Shown: piece by piece, positions 1 through 6,488 of the stretch
How positions within the stretch are numbered: position 1 is the stretch's first letter
How the letters are laid out: each line of letters starts with the position of its first letter
Assembly (NCBI GenBank): GCA_945911685.1
Contig: CAMEAW010000126.1
Span: 1 to 8,317 of the forward strand
DNA from: Bordetella parapertussis
Lineage (GTDB): Bacteria > Pseudomonadota > Gammaproteobacteria > Burkholderiales > Burkholderiaceae_B
Reading direction: 5' to 3'
DNA length: 8,317 nt
Program-made: the position numbers and the translations under genes
Notes under the pieces: model-generated
Told to the model about the DNA's origin: nothing
Database searches by the model: none
Seen by the model: the letters and a program-made list of their open reading frames with translations, nothing else

Positions 1-1
1 C

Positions 2-103
2 GGACAGTGGCAGGCGCTTGTCACGCCTCACTCTGAACGGGGAGAATATCTCAGCCTGGCGCTAAAGCACCTGCTCGGCCCCAATCGTTGCAAGCAAGTG
101 TGA
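2..103 (+). CDS. possible C-terminal end of an unidentified gene entering from the left edge
   Basis: One + strand frame is open from the left edge to a TGA at 101-103. It encodes about 33 residues, ending in a segment reading LALKHLLGPNRCKQV. I do not recognise the family. The peptide has mixed, protein-like composition, but 33 open codons can occur by chance. If real, it converges on dnaE2 and overlaps its last 42 bases (62-103), tail to tail. No terminator with a T run is visible between the two. A short imperfect stem (AGGCG/CGCCT, 12-28) lies inside it. The alternative is non-coding spacer downstream of dnaE2. Confidence 0.28.
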   Translation, partial: GQWQALVTPHSERGEYLSLALKHLLGPNRCKQV

Positions 104-3100
104 GTGATCCTCGAAGCGCCCCACCAGCAGGTGCTGCGTGCCTTGTGAGGTTTGCCAAGTGCCGATGGCCGCCAATAAATGTGCCTGCAACAGTTCACGG
201 CGTTGTCGCACCGCTAATTCAGCACGCACGATCAGATTGATAGAGCCCGTTTCGTCTTCAAGAGTCACAAAGCTCACACCTTTAGCTGTTTGCGGACGCT
301 GGCGCATGGTGACCAAACCACAGGCGCGTGCCAAACGCCCTTGCGGCAGTTGCGCCAGTGTGGTCGCCTGAGCAAAGCGTAAGCGGGTGAGGGCTGGGCG
401 CAGCAACGCTAACGGATGGCGCCCGAGGGTAAAACCCAGACGCTGATAATCTGTCACAAGATCGTGCGCCTCGGTTGGGGGCAACAACTGAGGTTGTTCG
501 TCTTCGCCTGGCTCGGCCTCGCGCAAAAGCCCTTTGGTGGCGACGCTCGCTGCGGCATTCCAGGCAGCCTGGCGGCGATGCCCACTTAACGCCTGCAAGG
601 CGCCGGCCAAGGCAAGCTGCTGCAAAACCGCTTGATTGAGGTCGGCACGCCGACCAAGATCTTGTGTGTCCAGAAACAGCCCAGCTTGACGCGCCTCAAG
701 CAGCGCTTGCGCAGCAGCCTCAGGTAACCCCAGGATTTGGTTCAGACCTAAGCGCACCACTGGTCGGCTGTGCGACGAGGCATTGTCCCCAGGCATCATT
801 TCAAGCGTGCACTCCCAGTCGCTTGTTTGAACATCTACCGGTAAAAGTCGTACGCCATGACGACGTGCATCTTGGATTAATTGCGAGGGCGCATAAAACC
901 CCATCGGTTGTGAATTCAGTAGCGAGGTTAAAAACGCTTCGGGTTCGTGGCACTTAAGCCATGCACTGGCATACGCCAGTAAAGCAAAGCTTGCCGCATG
1001 ACTTTCAGGAAATCCATACTCACCGAAACCTTCGATTTGTTTAAAAATCGTTTCAGCGAACTCGGGCGTGTATCCGTTGTTGAGTAAGCCCTCAACCAGC
1101 TTGCGTCGAAACTGATCGATGCCTCCTTTACGCCGCCAAGCCGCCATTGAACGGCGTAATTCGTCGGCTTGGCCTGCGCTAAAGCCTGCTGCAGCCATGG
1201 CAATTTTCATGACTTGCTCTTGAAAAATAGGCACGCCCAACGTACGTTCAAGCACAGCTCGTACCGCACGACTGGGGTAAATAATTGCCTCAAGGCCTTG
1301 CCGTCGTCGTAAGTACGGATGCACCATTCCGCCTTGAATGGGGCCTGGCCGTACGATAGCCACTTCGATGACCAGGTCATAAAACTCGCGTGGTCGCAGG
1401 CGCGGCAGCATTGACATTTGCGCGCGAGATTCAATCTGAAAGACGCCCACGGTATCGGCGGCACAAATCATGTCATAGGTCGGCCCGTCATTATCTGCAA
1501 TGTCTTGCAAACGAAAGTGTGGCAATTTGCGTCGCCACGCCACCCACTCTAGGCTGCGACGAATCACCGTCAACATTCCTAAGGCTAGGACATCGACTTT
1601 TAATAAACCGACGGCATCCAAATCGTCTTTATCCCACTGCACAACGCTGCGCTGTGGCATGGCCGCGTTTTCAATCGGCACCAACCGCGACAACAAACCA
1701 CGCGCCAATACAAAGCCGCCAGGGTGCTGTGATAGGTGACGCGGAAACCCCATCAAGGCTTGCGCAAGTTCGGCCCACTGTTGTGTGACACTGGCCTCGG
1801 CATCTAGGCCGGCCTCAAGCAGGCGTTGGATTAAATTCTGCTTACCATCCCACCAGCGATGTGATTTGGCAACTTGATCAATAATCTGCGCATCAATCCC
1901 CAAAGCTCGGCCCGTATCACGCAAGACACTGCGAGGCCGGTAAGACGTCACCACACCCGTTAAGGCGGCGCGTTGGCGTCCGTATTTTTGATACAGATAT
2001 TGAATCACCTCTTCGCGTCGCTGATGTTCAAAATCCACATCAATATCGGGTGGTTCATTGCGCTCGCGACTAATAAATCGCTCAAATAAGGCGTTGCCAT
2101 TTGCGGGGTTCACTGCGGTGATGCCCAGGCAATAGCACACCGCCGAGTTTGCCGCAGAACCTCGACCCTGACATAAGATGTGCCGGCTGACCGCAAATTG
2201 AACCAGGTCGTAGACGGTTAAAAAATACGTTTCGTAGCCAAGTTCAGTGATTAAAGCGAGTTCGTGATTGATTTGCGTACTGACATTGTCAGGGATGCCG
2301 GCAGGATAACGTTTGACTGCACCGTGCCAAGTTTGCTCATGCAAGTATTGCGCCGCGGTATATCCTTTTGGTACGACTTCTTCGGGGTACTCATAACGTA
2401 GCTCGTCAAGACGGAAGTGACATCGCTCGGCAATACAGATGGTTTGCAGCAATAGTTCGGGTTGGTACAGATTGCTTAAGCGCAAACGTGTGCGTAGGTG
2501 TTGTTCGGCGTTTGAGGCCAAGTCATAGCCACACTCTGCGATGGTTTTGCGTAAGCGAATCGCTGCCAAAATATCGTGTAGCGCTTTGCGTGAACGCTTA
2601 TGCATCTCGACCTGACCAACTGCCACACAGGGGATGTGATGTGTTTGAGCCTGTGCTTGAATCATTTGTAAGCGTAAGTTTTCTTGTGCGCGATGCAGGC
2701 GGCTAAGGGCTACCCAACAACGGTTTGAAAAATGTTGCGCCAGCCAGGCCAACTGAAGGGATAAGTCTGCAGGGGTGACCTCTGCCTGAGGAACCAAAAT
2801 CGCTAAGCAACCGTCAACAATGACATCGTGCGGACGCAAAAGATATTGCCCCTTGACGGCTTGCATACGCCCGCGTGTAATCACTTCGCACAAGTTGCCA
2901 TAGCCTTCGCGATCTTGTGCAAGTAAAATAATTTTGTACGCAGGTTGGTCGCTTGGGTCGATACGTAACTCAGTGCCGATTAATAACTTCAAGTCTGATT
3001 TTTTAGCTTCAAGATGCGCGCGCACAACCCCAGCGAGTGAGCATTCATCGGTGATTGCGAGGGCGTGATAACCGAGTGTGACCGCTTGTGCGACCAGACT

Positions 3101-3193
3101 TTCAGGTGACGAGGCGCCTCGCAAAAACGTAAAGTTTGACAGGCAATGCAACTCGGCGTAGCCGGGCAACGCGGTGCTTAAAGACGTGATCAT
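62..3193 (-). CDS. dnaE2: error-prone DNA polymerase DnaE2 (ImuC), mutasome catalytic subunit
   Basis: This is a C-family replicative-type polymerase of 1043 residues, the usual DnaE2 length. In the cytoplasm it extends primers across DNA lesions during the SOS response. The N-terminal PHP domain (about 12-210) begins ELHCLSNFTFLRGAS and has ITDE at 47-50; the second metal-site His of HxH is Leu, as I recall for many DnaE2 proteins. The palm follows, with GRGSAANS at 343-350 and catalytic acids in PPDIDVDFEH (D385 and D387) plus D534 in LLKVDVLALG. Thumb/fingers carry FPESHAASFALL (728-739), then a helix-hairpin-helix region and an OB fold (about 950-1030). The start ATG at 3193 shares its A with the imuB stop (TAATG). 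No good Shine-Dalgarno precedes it, so coupled translation is likely. The C-terminus ends in GAEQVL rather than the SRDFH-like tail I expect for the family. Polymerase identity is very secure. Confidence 0.97.
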   Translation of the reverse strand: MITSLSTALPGYAELHCLSNFTFLRGASSPESLVAQAVTLGYHALAITDECSLAGVVRAHLEAKKSDLKLLIGTELRIDPSDQPAYKIILLAQDREGYGNLCEVITRGRMQAVKGQYLLRPHDVIVDGCLAILVPQAEVTPADLSLQLAWLAQHFSNRCWVALSRLHRAQENLRLQMIQAQAQTHHIPCVAVGQVEMHKRSRKALHDILAAIRLRKTIAECGYDLASNAEQHLRTRLRLSNLYQPELLLQTICIAERCHFRLDELRYEYPEEVVPKGYTAAQYLHEQTWHGAVKRYPAGIPDNVSTQINHELALITELGYETYFLTVYDLVQFAVSRHILCQGRGSAANSAVCYCLGITAVNPANGNALFERFISRERNEPPDIDVDFEHQRREEVIQYLYQKYGRQRAALTGVVTSYRPRSVLRDTGRALGIDAQIIDQVAKSHRWWDGKQNLIQRLLEAGLDAEASVTQQWAELAQALMGFPRHLSQHPGGFVLARGLLSRLVPIENAAMPQRSVVQWDKDDLDAVGLLKVDVLALGMLTVIRRSLEWVAWRRKLPHFRLQDIADNDGPTYDMICAADTVGVFQIESRAQMSMLPRLRPREFYDLVIEVAIVRPGPIQGGMVHPYLRRRQGLEAIIYPSRAVRAVLERTLGVPIFQEQVMKIAMAAAGFSAGQADELRRSMAAWRRKGGIDQFRRKLVEGLLNNGYTPEFAETIFKQIEGFGEYGFPESHAASFALLAYASAWLKCHEPEAFLTSLLNSQPMGFYAPSQLIQDARRHGVRLLPVDVQTSDWECTLEMMPGDNASSHSRPVVRLGLNQILGLPEAAAQALLEARQAGLFLDTQDLGRRADLNQAVLQQLALAGALQALSGHRRQAAWNAAASVATKGLLREAEPGEDEQPQLLPPTEAHDLVTDYQRLGFTLGRHPLALLRPALTRLRFAQATTLAQLPQGRLARACGLVTMRQRPQTAKGVSFVTLEDETGSINLIVRAELAVRQRRELLQAHLLAAIGTWQTSQGTQHLLVGRFEDHSHLLATIGAEQVL

Positions 3194-4737
3194 TACGCAA
3201 ATAAACCGTGTAAAAACCAGCGTGCTTGCTCGGTATCACGCTCGCGGTAAATCCAGTAGCGCACGGCCTGCTGGTCTTGTGCCACAAAATAGTCGCGTGC
3301 AATGCGTAAGTGATCCCACCAACCACTTTCAATACGTTCGGGCCCTCGCAGTAATTGCAAAGGGCCGTAATAAACCGGGCGGTCATCGCGAACAGTCAGT
3401 GCGAGCGGCTCTGCGAGTAACCAAAAAGGTCTTTCACTTAAAGGTGCAGGCGTTGAGTTTTCTGTGGCGTAGCTTGCCTGGTTTATTGTCGCAGGCGCCG
3501 CTGTCTGTCTTGTACGGCTGAGGCTTGTGCGACTTTCAGTATTTGTCGCTGCGACCGTCGACGCGTCGAGTGGTGCCCAGTTGTTGGCGATTTCGGGGCG
3601 ATGGTCCGCCAGCGGCGCAGGTTGCAAGACTTGTTCTGCACCGAGTCGAGCACACAGCAAATCTAGCAGGCGCCGATAATCAGCAGGCGCATGTAGCGGA
3701 TCAGGAAACAGTGTGGCGCTGCGCGCACTTTGTACGGCCAGAGCCTGGCTACGTAAAGTGAGGGCGACAACGGGCCCAGCCAGACTCTGGCGCGACAGGC
3801 GCTCGTGCAATAAGGGCAGCAGTTGACCAAGCAGCCAAACGGGTTCGCCGAAGGCAAGTTCAAGCGTGGTGGGCGGGCAGGCGTGGCGGCCGCGTTCGTG
3901 ATGCAGTTCAAGCGTGGCACTGCGCAGCGCGTATTGCTTGGCGGCTAACCAAGTGCACAGGCTAAGCGCTAAGCGTTCTGAAAACGAGGCAAGTGCTACG
4001 GTGTGTTCAAGGCGATCAAGCAAATCAAGCTGTTCAATAAATTGTTCGGGAGCAACGTAAGGGGCTTGGCGCCAAACTGTTTGCGTATACGCTTGCTCAA
4101 GTTCTGTGAGTAAAGCCGTACCCACGCGTCGCTGCAGACTGTTGCGTGGCAGGGCTCGTAAGCCTCCAAGTGTTTCGCAGCCAATCGCGCTAAGCCAAAC
4201 CAGATGAGGCTGTGCGCTGGGCAGCATCGCGCAGGGTAACGGGTTGAGTAAGCGTTCGAGAGTCGCTTGACCGCAGGCGTAGTGAGGTGAGTGCTGCGCT
4301 AACAGCCAGGCACCGGTGGCCGTGGGTGCGACGCTGCTTTGAACCTGCAGCTTTAAGCGCTTGAGTTGTTGGCGCAACCCTTGAACAATCAGGCGGATAC
4401 CGCCAAATAAACGCAAGCTATAAGTGACGTCAATCAAAAGAGTGGCGTTAGCGTGTTGATACACAGACGGCGAGTAGGCTAAGGCCGCGTGTGCAACCTG
4501 GGCGTAAGCGTTTTGTTCTGCGTGTGGGTCTCTGGGATACAGTAAGCATTCAGGCGCCAGACTGTGCACCGTTGCGCAACGCATACCCAAGCGCAGGCCG
4601 CACTGCTGCGCGCCAGGCGTGAGGGCGATGAGGGCGTCGTGCTCGAAGACTGCGGCAGCGCTAGGCTCAGTCAGCCAACGGAGCCGCCACGTGTCGAGGC
4701 TGAGGCTGTGCAGGTGCAGGCCGATCCATAGGGTCAT
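3193..4737 (-). CDS. imuB: ImuB, catalytically inactive Y-family polymerase-like mutasome scaffold
   Basis: The product is 514 residues, normal for ImuB. In studied systems ImuB makes no DNA; it binds the beta clamp, ImuA and DnaE2 and acts as the hub. The N-terminus (MTLWIGLHLHSLSLDTW) aligns with the first Y-family motif but lacks the catalytic acids. The SIDE motif is replaced by LLIDV (100-104), keeping D103 but having V104 in place of Glu. A palm/little-finger region follows to about 380, with a clamp-like SATLFPDP at 340-347. Next comes a Ser/Thr/Ala-rich linker (about 384-433), then the conserved ImuB C-terminal domain with RPFWLL, GPERIESGWWD (465-475), ARDYFVA and the terminal WFLHGLFA. 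I chose the ATG at 4737 because the family starts here; the frame is open further up to 5013 but those residues match imuA antiframe sequence, not ImuB. The gene begins inside imuA (71-nt overlap), with no clear ribosome site, suggesting coupling. Confidence 0.95.
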   Translation of the reverse strand: MTLWIGLHLHSLSLDTWRLRWLTEPSAAAVFEHDALIALTPGAQQCGLRLGMRCATVHSLAPECLLYPRDPHAEQNAYAQVAHAALAYSPSVYQHANATLLIDVTYSLRLFGGIRLIVQGLRQQLKRLKLQVQSSVAPTATGAWLLAQHSPHYACGQATLERLLNPLPCAMLPSAQPHLVWLSAIGCETLGGLRALPRNSLQRRVGTALLTELEQAYTQTVWRQAPYVAPEQFIEQLDLLDRLEHTVALASFSERLALSLCTWLAAKQYALRSATLELHHERGRHACPPTTLELAFGEPVWLLGQLLPLLHERLSRQSLAGPVVALTLRSQALAVQSARSATLFPDPLHAPADYRRLLDLLCARLGAEQVLQPAPLADHRPEIANNWAPLDASTVAATNTESRTSLSRTRQTAAPATINQASYATENSTPAPLSERPFWLLAEPLALTVRDDRPVYYGPLQLLRGPERIESGWWDHLRIARDYFVAQDQQAVRYWIYRERDTEQARWFLHGLFA

Positions 4738-5404
4738 GGGTAACAGTTGAAAAGAGTTCAGAAGGTGGCGAGGCGAGCGTGATAGGGTGCCCGCAGGCAG
4801 GCCCGCGTCGTTTAAGGATAGACAAGGTGAGGGCGCCTGTTGGCTCTGGCGACAACAGCACCCGCAGCACTGCCGGTGAGGCCTCGCTTTGCACTGCATG
4901 CGGACGAAACATAAAAAATAAGGTTTGGCTGCTTTGCGCGGCAAGGTGCAAACGTTTAAGAATCGAGGTTTGAACGGGATGCGCCCAAAACAGCAAGGCT
5001 GCGCAACTGCCATTTTTTAAGATCTGCTCGGCCGCCCAATACGCATCACGTGCCCGTTGCGGCGTTAAATGAAGCAGGCGCTGTGGGCCAAAACGCCAAT
5101 CCGACCAACAGGCGATATTGGGTTGATACGGAGGCTGAAGCAAGACAACCGGTTGCGGTGTAGGTTGAGCATGCAGGGCCGCACGCAAAAGCCTGATTTC
5201 GCCAATGCCAGAGTGGGGCGTGAGCAGTTCAATGAGTGCACCTGTCGGCCAACCCTGACCGGGTAATTCAGCGTCAAGCGCTGCAAACCCTGTCGAGATG
5301 GTTGGACCCGCACGCGTGCCAAATTGCGACCCACGCCAAAGCGCAGGATGCAGCTTAAGCAGCGCAGCAGACGGGCAGGGAGGTGGCATTGCAGAGATCG
5401 GCAT
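4667..5404 (-). CDS. imuA: ImuA, RecA-fold mutasome accessory protein
   Basis: With the ATG at 5404 the product is 245 residues, typical of proteobacterial ImuA (also annotated SulA-like or RecA-like). It is needed with ImuB and DnaE2 for SOS mutagenesis, and its exact biochemical role is not settled. Family landmarks: LHPALWRGSQ (18-27), STGFAALDAELPGQGWPTGALIELL (37-61, RecA-type core), a degenerate P-loop-like PHSGIGEIRLL (63-73), QPPYQP (90-95), WAAEQILKNGSCAALLFW (123-140), RRLHLAAQ-type segment (150-157), and SPAVLR plus LSILKRRG near 176-201. The last 23 residues lie in the overlap with imuB and are Pro/Ala-rich. Start choice: a TTG at 5422 would lie inside the LexA palindrome, and an ATG at 5389 would cut four residues into the N-terminus; 5404 places the operator just upstream. 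The Shine-Dalgarno is weak for all three. It is the first gene of the operon imuA-imuB-dnaE2. Confidence 0.93.
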   Translation of the reverse strand: MPISAMPPPCPSAALLKLHPALWRGSQFGTRAGPTISTGFAALDAELPGQGWPTGALIELLTPHSGIGEIRLLRAALHAQPTPQPVVLLQPPYQPNIACWSDWRFGPQRLLHLTPQRARDAYWAAEQILKNGSCAALLFWAHPVQTSILKRLHLAAQSSQTLFFMFRPHAVQSEASPAVLRVLLSPEPTGALTLSILKRRGPACGHPITLASPPSELFSTVTHDPMDRPAPAQPQPRHVAAPLAD

Positions 5405-5415
5405 GATAAGTAATA

Positions 5416-5455
5416 AACTCAATAATACTGTACAAATATACAGTATTATTGAGTT
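5416..5455. repeat. perfect 40-bp palindrome (17-bp arms, 6-bp centre) containing the LexA box
   Basis: The arms are AACTCAATAATACTGTA (5416-5432) and TACAGTATTATTGAGTT (5439-5455), exact reverse complements around CAAATA. Symmetry stops at the next base on each side (A/C). A LexA dimer contacts only the central 16 bp or so, so 12 extra symmetric bases on each side are unexplained. In RNA of the minus strand this would be a 17-bp hairpin followed by UAUUACUUAUC. It could weakly terminate readthrough from the NRDE gene, but the stem is AT-rich and there is no true U run. Confidence 0.95.
5428..5443. promoter_or_regulatory. LexA (SOS) box of the imuA-imuB-dnaE2 operon
   Basis: CTGTACAAATATACAG is a full match to the CTG-N10-CAG form of LexA box known from beta- and gammaproteobacteria, with an alternating AT-rich core. 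It ends 24 bp before the imuA ATG, where a repressor would block the promoter. The imu operon is a LexA target in studied Pseudomonas and Caulobacter. Repression and damage induction here are inferred from the site and the downstream genes. Confidence 0.93.
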
Positions 5456-5465
5456 CTGTTACCAA
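5437..5465 (-). promoter_or_regulatory. candidate sigma-70 promoter of imuA overlapping the LexA box
   Basis: Read on the minus strand, TTGGTA (5465-5460) is followed after 17 bp by TGTATA (5442-5437). The -35 is 4/6 to consensus and the -10 only 3/6; a better -10, TATATT, overlaps it at 19-bp spacing. Either would sit under bound LexA. The transcript leader to the ATG at 5404 would be about 20-25 nt. This is a weak match and the assignment is tentative. Confidence 0.3.
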
Positions 5466-5689
5466 TCCCTCGGCGTTTAATTGCCGTGGATGTTCATCAT
5501 TTTGTGCACGAAACTTCGGCGTTCAGGTCGGGGCGTTCAAGCACGCTTCGCACGAGCGCTCTGTGCTTGGGCAGCGCACCTGTCGTATCCATTTTTGCAG
5601 CCTGTTGATAGGTATGCGGTCAAAATTACTGTCTGTTGATCTTGAATTGATCGAAATTGTCGTTTGTTGATCCTAATAGATCCAAAGCA
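5456..5689. other. non-coding spacer between the NRDE gene and imuA
   Basis: I see no convincing gene in this 234-bp stretch. A + strand frame is open here (5449-5670), but its only start is a TTG inside the LexA palindrome and it resembles no family I know. The spacer holds the 31-bp-phased repeats, three GGCGTTYA octamers (5472, 5518, 5532), and an inverted repeat GTTCAAGCAC (5535-5544) / GTGCTTGGGC (5563-5572). That repeat pairs over 10 positions with two G-U wobbles if transcribed from the + strand. No strong intrinsic terminator follows the NRDE gene. Confidence 0.6.
5579..5671. repeat. three degenerate 31-bp direct repeats ending in TGTTGAT
   Basis: The heptamer TGTTGAT occurs at 5603-5609, 5634-5640 and 5665-5671, exactly 31 bp apart each time. 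Similarity extends upstream in the second and third copies: AAATTACTGTCTGTTGATC (5623-5641) and AAATTGTCGTTTGTTGATC (5654-5672) match at 15 of 19 positions. The first copy is more diverged. The array ends 18 bp before the stop codon of the NRDE gene. A spacing of 31 bp is three helical turns, so protein sites on one DNA face are possible. Transposon-end repeats or iteron-like sites are alternatives; no transposase or replication gene is nearby. Confidence 0.6.
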
Positions 5690-6481
5690 TCACAGTGCTG
5701 TCATCGTCTTCGCTAAAAAATCAACCCGCCAGTTGCTGTCGCCCACCGTTTGCCCGTAGGCGTCATAGCGTTTTTCATAAAATAAGGCATAGCCTTCGCG
5801 ATGTTGCAAAATAATTGTTGTGCAACGCGTGCCATAGCGTTCGTTTTTAATAAATGGACTACCAAGTAGTTTTTCGCGCTCAAGGCCAATACCTGTATCG
5901 GGTAGTTCGTGATCTGCGGCACGCACGGTATCCTGAAAAATTTCAAACAGGCGGGCTGGGTCAGGGGCTTGGACCTGGGTCAGATGCTCAGAGACGCTGC
6001 GTTGCGTACGAAGCAATTTAGGCCAGGGTGTATTAAGCGCGGCGTTTGATACACCACTGACACCGTTGGGTACTTTGATCGGTACTGTAGTCAGGCGATT
6101 TGAGTAATACCATAAACCGCTTTGATCACTCGCCAACAAATTGAAACCGTTGTAGGGCGCATTGTCTTGTTGTAGCGCTTGTAGATAATGTTGAGCCGAT
6201 TGTTCTTGTCGTAAATAGTGCTCTGCAAGACGACCACGCGATGGGACCCGATCATCGTGCATGCCCGTTTCGCGATAGTTGGTCAGTAAGGCAATACGTC
6301 CTGTGGTGGTCAGGCCAAGCCAGGTGCCGCCAGCTTGTAAATCACGGCCTGCCAGTAGCGAGGGCGCCTCATCCCATGGTCTTGCGGCCTCGGTTGGGCG
6401 CGCGTGCAGTTCGTCTCGGTTTGCCACAACAATAAGCGGCCAATCCGATAAAACATTTTGCGCAAAAATCGCTAAACACAT
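5690..6481 (-). CDS. NRDE (TANGO2-like) family protein
   Basis: The 263-residue protein has the family hallmarks: a start MCLAIFA with Cys2, the name-giving NRDE motif at 21-24 (VVANRDELHARPT), AGGTWLGLTTTGRIALLTNYR (50-70), a GFNLL segment near 112-116, SNAALNTPWPKL (145-156), and SPFI...YGTRCTTIIL (208-225). The fold is related to Ntn hydrolases with Cys2 in the nucleophile position, but a bacterial reaction has not been assigned. The eukaryotic relative TANGO2/HRG-9 has been linked to heme handling and lipid metabolism. No signal peptide or membrane segment is seen, so it is likely cytoplasmic. It starts 7 bp after the permease stop. A GGAG 12 nt before the ATG (6494-6497 on the minus strand) is a possible, rather distant ribosome site. 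It is probably co-transcribed with the permease. Family assignment is firm and function unknown. Confidence 0.9.
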   Translation of the reverse strand: MCLAIFAQNVLSDWPLIVVANRDELHARPTEAARPWDEAPSLLAGRDLQAGGTWLGLTTTGRIALLTNYRETGMHDDRVPSRGRLAEHYLRQEQSAQHYLQALQQDNAPYNGFNLLASDQSGLWYYSNRLTTVPIKVPNGVSGVSNAALNTPWPKLLRTQRSVSEHLTQVQAPDPARLFEIFQDTVRAADHELPDTGIGLEREKLLGSPFIKNERYGTRCTTIILQHREGYALFYEKRYDAYGQTVGDSNWRVDFLAKTMTAL

Positions 6482-6488
6482 GGCACAA

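Noticed and set aside
65..82. GAEQVL at the end of DnaE2 also occurs in ImuB (residues 366-371), suggesting a duplication
   Set aside because: The codons differ at every position where synonymous change is possible, so there is no DNA-level repeat; coincidence at the peptide level.
1390..1788. 132-codon + strand frame antisense to dnaE2
   Set aside because: It is a shadow of a strongly conserved polymerase region; its Arg/Pro/Ser-rich composition is typical of antisense frames.
4738..5013. 92-codon N-terminal extension of imuB
   Set aside because: It overlaps the conserved core of imuA in another frame, and family ImuB proteins begin at the MTLWIGL segment (ATG at 4737).
5405..5422. TTG start giving imuA six more residues
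   Set aside because: The codon lies inside the operator palindrome and likely upstream of or at the transcript start; the ATG at 5404 is better placed.
5449..5670. 73-codon + strand open frame in the spacer upstream of imuA
   Set aside because: It starts with TTG inside the LexA palindrome, has no ribosome site, covers the repeat array and resembles no family I know.
5579..5671. CRISPR array
   Set aside because: Only seven bases are strictly identical between units and there is no repeat/spacer structure or cas gene.
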